From Nocardioides sp. (lineage in GTDB: Bacteria; Actinomycetota; Actinomycetes; Propionibacteriales; Nocardioidaceae), in NCBI GenBank assembly GCA_025965275.1, contig JAOPXG010000202.1, positions 1-35,799 of the forward strand: a stretch of 35,799 nt of DNA, read 5' to 3'. The notes below the pieces were generated by a model that made no database searches, was not told where the DNA came from, and saw only the letters and a list, made by a program, of their open reading frames with translations. The translations under genes were made by a program, and so were the position numbers. Positions 15,742-23,937 of this stretch are shown piece after piece (the first letter of the stretch is position 1; each line of letters begins with the position of its first letter).

Positions 15742-15770
15742 TAACTAGAACGTGTACCAGTTCTGGTCAA
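15742..15770 (-). promoter_or_regulatory. Promoter of the import operon with a KstR-like operator in its spacer
   Basis: On the minus strand TTGACC (15770-15765) and TAGTTA (15747-15742) are separated by exactly 17 bases, a plausible -35/-10 pair. The spacer and the edge of the -10 contain TAGAACGTGTACCA (15746-15759), which fits TnnAACnnGTTnnA with one mismatch (GTA for GTT). A second dyad, CCAG-TT-CTGG, overlaps it. A repressor bound here would block polymerase directly. Confidence 0.55.
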
Positions 15771-15810
15771 CGAGGCAGGTCCGGGAAGGTGACGCAGGCC
15801 ACGTCCGGTG

Positions 15811-17256
15811 TCAGCCGGTGGTCTCGACCGGGTAGCTCAGCGGCACGTAGTCGCCGACGTCGAAGACGCCGTCGGTCCGCAGGGTGACCCACTGGATGCC
15901 CGCGGGCCGGCCGTCGCGGTAGGTCACCAGGCTGACGTCGGCGTCGCGGCGCGGCTTGCTGCCGATCGCGATGGCGTACGCCGCGCCTCCGGTCGTCCCG
16001 GTGGTGTAGCGGTAGCCGGTCTGACCGTTCTCACCGGTGGTCTCCTCGGGTCCGACCCGGAGGTGCAGGTGGCCGCCGAGGACCAGGTCGACGCATCCGC
16101 GCTCCAGCGCTGCCCGGCCCAGGTTCGCGTCGTGGACCAGCATCGTCGTGACGCGCTCGTCGGCCGCGCAGGCCGCGTCGGCGAGCCGGTCCCCGACCTC
16201 GTCGAAGCTCAGGCCCGTCTCGTCGCGCCAGCTGCCGAGCCCGCTCGAGCGGGGGTCGTCGACACCGAGGAGCGTCGTCCCGCCCGGACCGTCGACGACC
16301 TCGCCGTCGAGCATCGTCCAGCCGTGGTCGCCGAGGTAGGAGTGCACGAAGTCGCCGTGGTCGTGGTTGCCGGCGACGCCCCAGCGGTCCAGGTCCTCGA
16401 AGGCGTTGGTCACCGAGTCGAGGGAGAAGGCCTCCCAGCTCTTGCCCGACGAGGTGTCGTCGCCCCCGTCGAAAACGGCCGTCGCCCCCGCCGCGTCGGC
16501 GATGCTCCGGGCGACGGAGTCCATGCCGATGTTGTCGTGCCGGTCGGACACGAACGCGACGACGGTGTCGCCCTCCTCCGGCTGGCGCAGGTCGAGGGAC
16601 GCGGCCAGGTCGGCGGAAGCGGCGTAGAACGTCTTGCTCTTGTCGTAGGTGTCGATGGCGCTCTCGATCAGCCGCCGGGTCTGCGCGGTCGTGACGTCGC
16701 CGCGGACCTCGATCCCGTCGAGCTCGTCGGGCAGCGGCACCTCGGGGCCGAGGAAGTCCGCGAGCGGCATCCAGTCGCGCTCCGCGTCGACCGCGTCGTC
16801 GCCGGAGCTCCACGGCTGCCAGAGCCCGACCCCGAGCAGGACCACCACGAGCACGGCGGTGATCGCCTGGCGCAGGTGGACGCGGCGGGCCACCTCGCGG
16901 CGCCGGGCCGGCCCGACGACGAGCCAGATCAGGACCGGGAGGAGCCCGATGATCGCGCCGCGGAGCGCGGCGTCGAGCGCCATCGCGCGCACCGCGTCGG
17001 TGACCTTGTCGACCTGGCCCTCGGGCTCACCGGCGATGAACGCGTAGCGCTGCACGAGCTCGTCGGTCGAGGCGGCGTCGGTCTTGCCGAGCCGGATGTC
17101 GACGCCGATGGCGCCGGGGGCGCCGACGCGTACGTCGGGCAGCACCGGGCCGGTGTGGAGGACGGCCTGCCCGGTGAAGTTCGGCCGGACCACGGCGTCG
17201 TGGCTCGCCAGCACGATCGAGCGGCTGCTGGTCAGGAAGAGGAACAGCCCGACCAC
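15811..17256 (-). CDS. Membrane-anchored metallophosphoesterase
   Basis: A calcineurin-like phosphoesterase of 481 residues from GTG 17256. After an N-terminal extracellular segment and two membrane helices (ALRGAIIGLLPVLIWLVVG; AITAVLVVVLLGVGLW) comes the catalytic domain. Its metal motifs are in order: SDRHDN (D-x-H), GGDDT (GD), GNHD, MLVHDAN and GGHLHL (GHxH). The substrate is unknown. It follows rlmB on the same strand. The reading frame continues 22 codons above GTG 17256 with a convincing membrane helix (ILAYVGVWLGCAVVVGLFLF). It has no ATG, GTG or TTG there, but a CTG at 17322 overlaps the rlmB stop and has GAGG seven bases upstream. The true start may be that CTG (503 residues). Confidence 0.85.
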   Translation of the reverse strand: MVGLFLFLTSSRSIVLASHDAVVRPNFTGQAVLHTGPVLPDVRVGAPGAIGVDIRLGKTDAASTDELVQRYAFIAGEPEGQVDKVTDAVRAMALDAALRGAIIGLLPVLIWLVVGPARRREVARRVHLRQAITAVLVVVLLGVGLWQPWSSGDDAVDAERDWMPLADFLGPEVPLPDELDGIEVRGDVTTAQTRRLIESAIDTYDKSKTFYAASADLAASLDLRQPEEGDTVVAFVSDRHDNIGMDSVARSIADAAGATAVFDGGDDTSSGKSWEAFSLDSVTNAFEDLDRWGVAGNHDHGDFVHSYLGDHGWTMLDGEVVDGPGGTTLLGVDDPRSSGLGSWRDETGLSFDEVGDRLADAACAADERVTTMLVHDANLGRAALERGCVDLVLGGHLHLRVGPEETTGENGQTGYRYTTGTTGGAAYAIAIGSKPRRDADVSLVTYRDGRPAGIQWVTLRTDGVFDVGDYVPLSYPVETTG

Positions 17257-17318
17257 GACGGCGCAGCCCAGCCAGACCCCGACGTACGCCAGGATCCGGA
17301 TGCCGCGCCGTCGGTCGA

Positions 17319-18269
17319 TCAGCGGCGCGCCTCGGAGATCGCGTAGAGCGTCACGGACGCGGCTACTCCGGCGTTGAGCGACTCGAGTTGGTTGGCCATC
17401 GGGATCGAGAGCAGCTGGTCACAGGTCTCGGCGACCAGGCGCGACAGGCCGTTCCCCTCGGAGCCGACCACCAGCACGAGCGGGCCGTCGGCGAGCTCGA
17501 AGTCGGGCAGCGACACGTCGCCGTCGGCCGCGAGACCGACGACCATGCAGCCGGCGTCCTGGTAGGCCTTGAGCTGGCGCACCAGGTTGACCGTCTGGGC
17601 CACCGGGATCCGGGCCGCCGCGCCCGCGCTGGTCTTCCAGGCGGACGCGGTCATGCCGGCCGCGCGACGCTCGGGGATGACCACGCCGTGCGCGCCGAAG
17701 CCGGCGGCACTGCGGATGACGGCGCCGAGGTTGCGCGGGTCGGTCACCTGGTCGAGGACCACGATGAGCGGCTTCTCGTTGTTGGCGGCCGCGATGTCGA
17801 TCAGGTCGTCGGCGTGGGCGTACTCGTAGGACGGGATCCGGGCGGCGAGGCCCTGGTGCACGGCCCCGGACGTCATCCGGTCGAGCTCGTTGCGGGTCAC
17901 CTCGAGCAGGCTGATCCCCCGGTCGGCAGCGACCGCGAAGGCCTCCCGCAGGCGGCCGTCACGCTCGGCACCCTCGGCGACGTAGACGCCGCTCACCGGC
18001 ACGCCCTCGCGCAGCGCCTCGAGGACGGAGTTGCGGCCGGCGATCCACTCGGCGTCGGTGCTGCCGGTGCGGCGCTTCTTGGGGCGGGCCGCGGCCGACT
18101 TGTCGACCTTGTTGACCTGCTTGTACACCTTGTGGTTCGGGCGGTCCTTGGCCTTGGGCGTCGGCCCGCGGCCCTCGAGCCCGCGCCGGACCCGGCCGCC
18201 GGAGCCGGCGGTGGGGTTGCCCTTGCCGGTCTTCTTGATCGAACCTTTGCGTTGCGAATTGCCGGGCAT
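17319..18269 (-). CDS. rlmB: 23S rRNA (guanosine-2'-O)-methyltransferase RlmB
   Basis: A 316-residue SPOUT-class methyltransferase that, by family, methylates the 2'-O of a conserved 23S rRNA guanosine (G2251 in E. coli numbering). Residues 1-75 are a basic Lys/Arg-rich extension typical of actinobacterial members. A substrate-binding L30-like domain follows (EWIAGRNSVLEALREGVPVS). The SPOUT knot motifs are VLDQVTDPRNLGAVIRSAAG, LVVGSEGNGLS and IPMANQLESLNAGVAASV. The start overlaps the cysS stop by one base (TGATG), so the two are coupled, matching the cysS-rlmB order known in mycobacteria and Streptomyces. Confidence 0.95.
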   Translation of the reverse strand: MPGNSQRKGSIKKTGKGNPTAGSGGRVRRGLEGRGPTPKAKDRPNHKVYKQVNKVDKSAAARPKKRRTGSTDAEWIAGRNSVLEALREGVPVSGVYVAEGAERDGRLREAFAVAADRGISLLEVTRNELDRMTSGAVHQGLAARIPSYEYAHADDLIDIAAANNEKPLIVVLDQVTDPRNLGAVIRSAAGFGAHGVVIPERRAAGMTASAWKTSAGAAARIPVAQTVNLVRQLKAYQDAGCMVVGLAADGDVSLPDFELADGPLVLVVGSEGNGLSRLVAETCDQLLSIPMANQLESLNAGVAASVTLYAISEARR

Positions 18270-19666
18270 CAGTTGTTACCTGTTTCTAGTGACCACTCGG
18301 GGCCGTTGGGGGTGTCGGTGATCGCGATGCCGGCGGCCTTGATCTGGTCGCGGATCGCGTCGGCGGCGGCGAAGTCCTTGTTCGCGCGCGCCTGGGCGCG
18401 CTGCTCGAGCAGGCCGCGGACGAGCACGTCCACGGCCTCGGTCAGCTGCTGGTCGTTGCTGGAGGCCGGACCCCACGCGGGGTCGGCGGGGTTGAGGCCG
18501 AGCACGTCGAGCATCGCGACCACGGCGCTCGCCTGCTCGCGGGCGCCGGCCTCGTCACGCTTGTTGCCCTCGCGGACGGCGTCGTACAGGACGGCCACCG
18601 CGGCAGGGGTGCCGAGGTCGTCGTTCATCGCGTCGGTGAAGGCCTGGGGGACCTCGCCCGCCTCGACGTCGCCGACCCGCTCGAGGAAGCTCTCGATCCG
18701 ACGGAAGCCGACGGCGGACTCCTCGAGCGCCTCGAAGCTGAACTCGACGTGGCTGCGGTAGTGGGCGGCGACGAGGTAGAAGCGCAGCTCGATGCCGCGG
18801 AACTCCTTGAGCACGTTGGGGATCGTGAGCGAGTTGCCGAGCGACTTGCTCATCTTCTCGCCGGAGGTGGTGATCCACGCGTTGTGCATCCAGTACGACG
18901 CGAACGGGTGCCCGGCCGCGCGGGACTGCGCCTGCTCGTTCTCGTGGTGCGGGAAGCGCAGGTCGACGCCACCGCCGTGGATGTCGAAGGCCGGGCCGAG
19001 GTACTTGCTCGCCATCGCGGAGCACTCGATGTGCCAGCCGGGCCGGCCGGGACCCCAGGGGCTCGGCCACGCCGCCGTCTCCGGCTCCGTCTCCTGCTTC
19101 CAGCCCTTCCAGAGCGCGAAGTCGCGCGGGTCGTGCTTGCCCCGCGGGTCCGCGTCCTCGGCCGCCTCCATGTCGTCGATCCTCTGGTGGGTCAGCTCGC
19201 CGTACTGCGGCCAGGAACGGACGTCGAAGTAGACGTCGCCCGAGCCGTCAGCGGCGGCGTACGCGTGGCCCCTGGCGATCAGGGCCCGGATCAGCTCGAC
19301 CATCTCGGGGATGTGGCCGGTGGCGCCGGGCTCGTACGTCGGCGGTGCGACGTTGAGCGCGGCGTAGGCCCGGTCGAGCTCGCGGTGCATCGCGTAGGCG
19401 AGGTTGTACCAGGGCCGGCCCTGCTCGGCGGCCTTGGCCAGGATCTTGTCGTCGATGTCGGTGACGTTGCGGATGAAGGTCACGTCGTAGCCGCTGTGGC
19501 GCAGCCAGCGCTGGAGCACGTCGAAGTTGACGCCCGAGCGGACGTGGCCGACGTGCGGCTCCGACTGGACCGTCAGGCCGCACACGTAGATGCCCGCCTT
19601 CCCCTCCTCGAGGGGAACGAAGTCACGGACTTCGCGGGTCGCAGTGTCGTAGAGCCTGAAGGTCAC
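18269..19666 (-). CDS. cysS: Cysteinyl-tRNA synthetase
   Basis: A 465-residue class I synthetase that charges tRNA-Cys. It has the zinc cysteine and HIGH-type motif in [19 protein letters not shown] (HVGH), further zinc ligands in [13 protein letters not shown] and [11 protein letters not shown], and the KMSKS loop in [10 protein letters not shown]. The C-terminal anticodon-binding helices are intact, and the length is normal for the family. GTG 19666 is the start: a -10 TAGACT (19678-19673) ends seven bases before it, so the mRNA is probably leaderless. This -10 overlaps that of the divergent C39 gene. It is part of the carD-ispD-ispF-cysS-rlmB block. Confidence 0.96.
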   Translation of the reverse strand: MTFRLYDTATREVRDFVPLEEGKAGIYVCGLTVQSEPHVGHVRSGVNFDVLQRWLRHSGYDVTFIRNVTDIDDKILAKAAEQGRPWYNLAYAMHRELDRAYAALNVAPPTYEPGATGHIPEMVELIRALIARGHAYAAADGSGDVYFDVRSWPQYGELTHQRIDDMEAAEDADPRGKHDPRDFALWKGWKQETEPETAAWPSPWGPGRPGWHIECSAMASKYLGPAFDIHGGGVDLRFPHHENEQAQSRAAGHPFASYWMHNAWITTSGEKMSKSLGNSLTIPNVLKEFRGIELRFYLVAAHYRSHVEFSFEALEESAVGFRRIESFLERVGDVEAGEVPQAFTDAMNDDLGTPAAVAVLYDAVREGNKRDEAGAREQASAVVAMLDVLGLNPADPAWGPASSNDQQLTEAVDVLVRGLLEQRAQARANKDFAAADAIRDQIKAAGIAITDTPNGPEWSLETGNN

Positions 19667-19672
19667 CCACCA

Positions 19673-19682
19673 AGTCTAGGGT
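19673..19682. promoter_or_regulatory. Overlapping divergent -10 boxes of two leaderless genes
   Basis: AGTCTAGGGT contains TAGACT on the minus strand (19678-19673, exactly seven bases before cysS GTG 19666) and TAGGGT on the plus strand (19677-19682, exactly seven bases before GTG 19689). The two hexamers share bases 19677-19678, so polymerase cannot open both at once. Confidence 0.6.
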
Positions 19683-19688
19683 TTGTGG

Positions 19689-20900
19689 GTGCGCCGACTG
19701 ACATCCACGATCGCGACCTCGATCATGCTCTGCGCCGCCCTCGCGCCCGTCCTCCACGCCGTGCCCGCCGAGGCGGCGCCGGCCCGCCGGATCAGCTACG
19801 TGCAGTGGGAGTCCGGGAGCGAGCTGCGCGGCGGCACGCTGGACGGCGCACGGGTGGCCTCCGGGCGCCTGGTGCTCGCATCCGGTTCCGACACCGGGCG
19901 TTGGGTCTCACCCTGGACCGCGCCGGGGTTCGCGCTCACCCGGCTGGTCGCGTCGTGGTCGGCGCAGACCCCCGGCGCGGGCTGGGTGCGGGTCGAGGTC
20001 CGCGGCCGCTCCGGGTCCGCGACCTCGAGCTGGGACACGCTCGCCCGCTGGGCTGCGGGCGACCGCCACGTCCGCCGTACGACGAGCTCCGGACAGGCCG
20101 ACGACCTCGCCTCGGTCAACGTCGACACGTGGGTCGTGCCGGAGGGCGTGACGTCCTACCAGCTGCGGATCTCGCTCGCGCGGCCCGCCGGCGCGACGTC
20201 CGCGTCGCCGTCCGTCGACACCGTCGGCGCGATGGCCTCCCTGCTGCCCGACGTCGACGACGTGGCGACCTCGAAGCCGGGCGTGGCCCGCGGCGTCGTG
20301 CTGGACGTGCCGCGCTACTCGCAGATGGTGCACGACGGCGACTACGCGCAGTACGGCGGTGGCGGCGAGGCGTGGTGCTCGCCGACCTCCACCTCGATGG
20401 TGCTCGGCTACTACGACGCGCTGCCGTCCGCCTCGGCGTACGCCTGGGTGCCGCCGGGACACGTCGACCCGTGGGTCGACCACGCCGCACGGATGACCTA
20501 CGACGCCGACTACGAGGGCACCGGCAACTGGCCGTTCAACACGGCGTACGCCGCGCCGCTCGCCGGGCACGCGTTCGTCACCCGGCTCCGGTCGCTGCGC
20601 GAGGCCGAGCAGTTCATCGCGGCCGGCATCCCGCTGGTCGCCTCGGTCGCGTTCGGCCCCGGCGAGCTCTCCGGCGCCCCGATCTCGTCGACCGACGGCC
20701 ACCTGCTGGTGATCGTCGGCTTCACCGCCTCCGGCGACGTCGTGGTCAACGACCCGGCGGCGGCCCGCCGCTCCGGCGTGCGGCGCACCTATGACCGCGG
20801 CGAGTTCGAGGACGCCTGGATCCCCGCCTCCGGCGGCACGGTCTACGTCATCACCGACGACGCCCACCCGCTCCCGGACGGCACCCACACCAATTGGTAG
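19689..20900 (+). CDS. Secreted C39-family (papain-like) peptidase
   Basis: A 403-residue exported protein. The signal peptide is MRRLTSTIATSIMLCAALAP with a likely AxA cleavage near AEAAPA (about residue 30). An N-terminal beta-rich domain (about 35-190) is followed by a peptidase_C39_2 domain. The nucleophile Cys is in GGEAWCSPTSTSMVLGYY, the His in TDGHLLVIVGF and the Asp/Asn region in VVVNDPAA. Members are cysteine peptidases; here there is no transporter fusion, so bacteriocin export is unlikely. The start GTG 19689 fits the leaderless promoter overlapping that of cysS. It interrupts the cysS-ispF neighbourhood seen in other actinobacteria. Confidence 0.88.
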   Translation: MRRLTSTIATSIMLCAALAPVLHAVPAEAAPARRISYVQWESGSELRGGTLDGARVASGRLVLASGSDTGRWVSPWTAPGFALTRLVASWSAQTPGAGWVRVEVRGRSGSATSSWDTLARWAAGDRHVRRTTSSGQADDLASVNVDTWVVPEGVTSYQLRISLARPAGATSASPSVDTVGAMASLLPDVDDVATSKPGVARGVVLDVPRYSQMVHDGDYAQYGGGGEAWCSPTSTSMVLGYYDALPSASAYAWVPPGHVDPWVDHAARMTYDADYEGTGNWPFNTAYAAPLAGHAFVTRLRSLREAEQFIAAGIPLVASVAFGPGELSGAPISSTDGHLLVIVGFTASGDVVVNDPAAARRSGVRRTYDRGEFEDAWIPASGGTVYVITDDAHPLPDGTHTNW

Positions 20901-20927
20901 CGGAGACGCGCCAGCGGATCCGCTGAT

Positions 20928-21058
20928 GGTGGTCGAGCAAGCCGCGCGACCGAGCTTGCGAGGTCGCGACCTGCGTGTCGAGACCCCGGAAACCCAACGA
21001 CGGCGGCCGGTGGGCTGCGGGATCTCGACACGGTCGCAGGGCGACCTGCTCGATCAAC
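20928..21058. repeat. Dispersed intergenic repeat, copy A (two inverted arms)
   Basis: The first arm (20928-20987) runs from 'ggtggtcgagcaagcc' through 'gcgaccgagc' and 'gcgaggtcgcgac' to 'gtgtcgagacccc'. The second arm (21018-21058), from 'ggatctcgacacggtcg' to 'ctgctcgatcaac', is its inverted counterpart at the outer ends. Related copies lie at 28714-28878 and 35726-35787. A perfect 14-base palindrome (cagcggatccgctg, 20912-20925) stands just before it, after the C39 stop codon. Confidence 0.7.
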
Positions 21059-21073
21059 GGTGTCGCGGCTCCG

Positions 21074-21853
21074 CTAGACCGAGTACCCGCCGTCCACGTC
21101 GAGCTTCTGGCCGGAGATGAAGCCGGCCCGGTCGGAGGCGAGGAAGCAGACGGCCTCGGCGATGTCGTGGGCGTTGCCGAAGCGGCGCAGCGGGATGTTG
21201 GCGCGGGTGATCGCGAGCGCCTCGTCGGACAGCTCGCCCGACGAGATCAGCCGGGCCGCCATGCCGTCGGTGAGCATGCCCGGGCCGACCGCGTTGACCC
21301 GCACGCCGAAGCGCCCCTCCTCGGCGGCCAGCGCGCGCACCGTCGCCTCGATCGCGGACTTCGGCACCGAGGACAGGCCGTCGCGGGTCGGGAACCGGGC
21401 GGTGGCGGCGGTCGTGATCGCGACGACCGACCCCTGCGCCTGGCGCAGGGCGGGCAGCGCCGGGTGCACGACCGCGAAGAAGCCCGCCGCGTCGACCGCG
21501 AGCTGTGCCGCCATGGTCGCCGGCGCGACGTTCGAGAGGTGCACCATCGGGATGTGCGGCCCCGCCGCGTAGACGAGCGTGTGCAGGCCGCCGTACGTCT
21601 CGACGACCCGGGCCACCACGGCCGCGGCGTCGTCGACCCCGGACTCCGAGCCCAGGTCGAGGGCGTACGACGACGCGTGCCGGCCCCACTCGCGGGCGGC
21701 CTCGACCGCGGCCGCACCGGCCTCGGGGCGGGAGCGGTAGGTGAGCGCCACGTCGGACCCCCGGCCAGCCAGCATCCGGGTGACCGCGAGCCCGAGGCCG
21801 CCACTGCCGCCCACGACGAGCGCGGCGCCCTGCTTGTCGGTGAAGTCAGCCAT
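21074..21853 (-). CDS. SDR-fold oxidoreductase lacking the catalytic tyrosine
   Basis: A 259-residue SDR-family protein. The Rossmann motif is AALVVGGSGGLGLAV, followed by the structural VYAAGP in place of NNAG, and a normal C-terminus ending GQKLDVDGGYS. At the active site the usual S...YxxxK is degenerate: the sequence reads RDGLSSVPKSAIEA, with Ser where Tyr should be four residues before Lys, and TT in place of the catalytic Ser. It may act through other residues or not be a reductase. The start ATG 21853 has AAGGAG upstream and lies inside the end of the molybdopterin oxidoreductase gene (8-base overlap), so the two are co-translated. Confidence 0.85.
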   Translation of the reverse strand: MADFTDKQGAALVVGGSGGLGLAVTRMLAGRGSDVALTYRSRPEAGAAAVEAAREWGRHASSYALDLGSESGVDDAAAVVARVVETYGGLHTLVYAAGPHIPMVHLSNVAPATMAAQLAVDAAGFFAVVHPALPALRQAQGSVVAITTAATARFPTRDGLSSVPKSAIEATVRALAAEEGRFGVRVNAVGPGMLTDGMAARLISSGELSDEALAITRANIPLRRFGNAHDIAEAVCFLASDRAGFISGQKLDVDGGYSV

Positions 21854-23420
21854 CGGTGTCCTGCTCCTTCGCGGTGAAGCCGACGGTGTGCCAGCCCGTG
21901 GCGCCGTCGGGGACGACGTCACGGACGACGCCGGTCTGCACGAGCCCGGACCGGTCGGTCGCGCGCACCTTGACGGTGTGGTCGCCCGGCCCCACGTCGA
22001 CGGTCGCTGCCCACTGCACCCAGGTGTCGTCGCTCGGAACCGCGGCGATGCGGGCCGGCCGCCACGGCCCGCCGTCCAGCGCGATCTCGACGCCCTCGAT
22101 GCCGACGTGCTGCGCCCAGGCGACGCCGGCCACGGCCAGCAGCCCGGACGGCACCTCGGCCCCGCCACGGGGGACGTCGATCCTCGACGACATCTTGACC
22201 GGGCCCTTCTCGGACCAGCCCTTGCCGGTCCAGTACGCCTCGATGTCGGCGAACCGGGTCACCTTCATCTCGACGACCCACTTGCACGCGGAGACGTAGC
22301 CGAAGAGCCCGGGGACGATCGTGCGCACCGGGAAGCCGTGGTCGATCGGCAGCGGCTTGCCGTTCATGGCCACGGCGAGCATCGCGTCGCGCTGGCTGTC
22401 GGTGAGCACGCCCAGCGGCGTCCCGCACGTCCAGCCGTCCTCCGAGGTCTGGAGCACGGCGTCCGCGCCCGGCTGGACCCCGGCCAGCTCGAGCAGGTCG
22501 GCGATCCGCACGCCGCTCCACCAGGCGTTGCCGATCAGGTTGCCGCCGACCTCGTTGGAGACACAGTTCAGCGTGACCCAGGCCTCCGTCATCTGGCGGG
22601 CGACCAGCTGCTGGTAGGTCACCACCACCTCGCGGTCGACCATCCCGTGGATGCGCAGCTGCCAGTCGGCCGGCTCGATCGTCGGCACCACGATCGCGGT
22701 GTCGATCCGGTAGAAGTCGTCGTTCGGCGTCATCCACGGCGAGACGCCCTCGACGCCGACCCGCACGCCCTCCGGCACCGCCGGCGGCGTCACCCCCGGC
22801 AGGCGCAGCAGCCGGCGGGTCTCCTCCACGTGCCGACGGCCCCGGCCGACCGCGCGGCCGACGACGCCGAGCACGACACCGGCGACCACCATCGCCCCGG
22901 AGCGCAGCAGGAACGTGCGCCGCGTGTGGTCGGGGTGGTCCTCGTGGGACGGGTCCAGGTCGTCGGTGGCGGCCGCGAGGGCCAGCTCGTGACGGCGCAG
23001 CGGCTCCGTGAGCAGGGACAGGCAGACCAGCCAGGTCGCGAACCCGACCGCGACCGGCAGCAGGTCGAGCGTCGTGGCGCCGCGCTGGAACCACACGGCC
23101 GCGCCCCCGACCACGGCGAGCACCCCGAAGACGACGGTGGGCGCCCACCAGGTCCGGCGGGCGAGCCGGCCGGCCCAGGCGAAGAGCACCCCGCAGAGCA
23201 CGAAGATCACGAACTGCAGGAACGCCTTGTCGTGATGACCGAGGATCCGGATCGCGCGCTCGGCGATGACACCCGGCGTGGCCCGGATCACCTGCTCGGC
23301 CACCGCGACCAGCGGCGCGTCGCGGATGGTCATCACCATCGCGACGAAGTAGCTCGCGGCCAGGCCCGCGAACCCGGTGACGAGGCCGGCCAGCGACCAC
23401 GCACCACGGAAGGTCCTCAC
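21846..23420 (-). CDS. Membrane molybdopterin-dependent oxidoreductase (sulfite-oxidase/YedY-like)
   Basis: A 524-residue protein. Four or five N-terminal helices (about 5-150; e.g. LVTGFAGLAASYFVAMVM, FLQFVIFVLCGVLFAWAGRL) are followed by a twin-arginine-like RRTFLLRSGAMVVAGVVLG (about 185). The molybdopterin domain carries the Mo-ligand cysteine in WVTLNCVSNEVGGNLIG, the cofactor region HGFPVRTIVPGLFGYVSACK and the sulfite-oxidase dimer domain at the end. The Mo domain should lie outside the membrane. The start GTG 23420 is exactly seven bases after CACAAT (23432-23427, minus), a possible leaderless promoter; TTG 23423 is an alternative. Substrate unknown. It is divergent from ispF and coupled to the SDR. 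Confidence 0.88.
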   Translation of the reverse strand: MRTFRGAWSLAGLVTGFAGLAASYFVAMVMTIRDAPLVAVAEQVIRATPGVIAERAIRILGHHDKAFLQFVIFVLCGVLFAWAGRLARRTWWAPTVVFGVLAVVGGAAVWFQRGATTLDLLPVAVGFATWLVCLSLLTEPLRRHELALAAATDDLDPSHEDHPDHTRRTFLLRSGAMVVAGVVLGVVGRAVGRGRRHVEETRRLLRLPGVTPPAVPEGVRVGVEGVSPWMTPNDDFYRIDTAIVVPTIEPADWQLRIHGMVDREVVVTYQQLVARQMTEAWVTLNCVSNEVGGNLIGNAWWSGVRIADLLELAGVQPGADAVLQTSEDGWTCGTPLGVLTDSQRDAMLAVAMNGKPLPIDHGFPVRTIVPGLFGYVSACKWVVEMKVTRFADIEAYWTGKGWSEKGPVKMSSRIDVPRGGAEVPSGLLAVAGVAWAQHVGIEGVEIALDGGPWRPARIAAVPSDDTWVQWAATVDVGPGDHTVKVRATDRSGLVQTGVVRDVVPDGATGWHTVGFTAKEQDTDG

Positions 23421-23426
23421 CAAGTG

Positions 23427-23445
23427 ATTGTGGCTCAGGCATGAT
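23427..23445. promoter_or_regulatory. Divergent leaderless promoters of the oxidoreductase gene and ispF
   Basis: The minus-strand hexamer CACAAT (23432-23427) lies seven bases before GTG 23420. The plus-strand hexamer CATGAT (23440-23445) lies seven bases before GTG 23452. Both hexamers are weak matches to TANNNT, but the spacing to both starts is exact and neither gene has a ribosome site. Confidence 0.4.
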
Positions 23446-23451
23446 CCTCGT

Positions 23452-23931
23452 GTGCAGCAACCACCCCGCATCGGCATCGGGACCGACGTCCACCGTCTCG
23501 TCGACGGCGCTCCCCTGCACCTGGCGGGCCTGTCCTGGCCCGACGAGCCGCAGGGCCTCGAGGGTCACTCCGACGCCGACGTGGCGGCGCACGCCGCGTG
23601 CGACGCGCTGCTGTCGGCGGCGGGCCTGGGCGACCTCGGCTCGAACTTCGGTACGTCGGACCCGGCCTGGGCCGGCGCGTCCGGGCCGGCGCTGCTGGCC
23701 GAGACCGCCACTCGCGTCCGCGCCGCCGGCTTCGAGATCGGCAACGTCGCCGTCCAGGTGATCGGCAACCGGCCGCGCCTCGGGCCGCGCCGCGCCGAGG
23801 CCCAGGCCGCACTCTCGGCCGCCGTCGGTGCGCCGGTGTCGGTGTCCGCGACGACCACCGACGGCCTGGGCCTCACCGGCCGCGGCGAAGGGGTCGCCGC
23901 CATCGCGACCGCGCTCGTCGTGGCCCGCTGA
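23452..23931 (+). CDS. ispF: 2-C-methyl-D-erythritol 2,4-cyclodiphosphate synthase
   Basis: A 159-residue enzyme of the MEP isoprenoid pathway that cyclises CDP-methylerythritol 2-phosphate to MEcPP. It has the metal-binding start [12 protein letters not shown] (Asp and His ligands), the second His in [20 protein letters not shown], and the C-terminal [20 protein letters not shown]. Length is typical. GTG 23452 fits a leaderless transcript; the longer TTG start at 23428 would add residues absent from the family. It lies on the opposite strand from cysS and carD, and faces nirD with six bases between the stops. Confidence 0.95.
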   Translation: MQQPPRIGIGTDVHRLVDGAPLHLAGLSWPDEPQGLEGHSDADVAAHAACDALLSAAGLGDLGSNFGTSDPAWAGASGPALLAETATRVRAAGFEIGNVAVQVIGNRPRLGPRRAEAQAALSAAVGAPVSVSATTTDGLGLTGRGEGVAAIATALVVAR

Positions 23932-23937
23932 CGCGGC

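Noticed and set aside
23428..23451. TTG 23428 as the start of ispF
   Set aside because: It adds eight residues not found in IspF and lies upstream of the predicted transcript start. GTG 23452 fits the promoter spacing.
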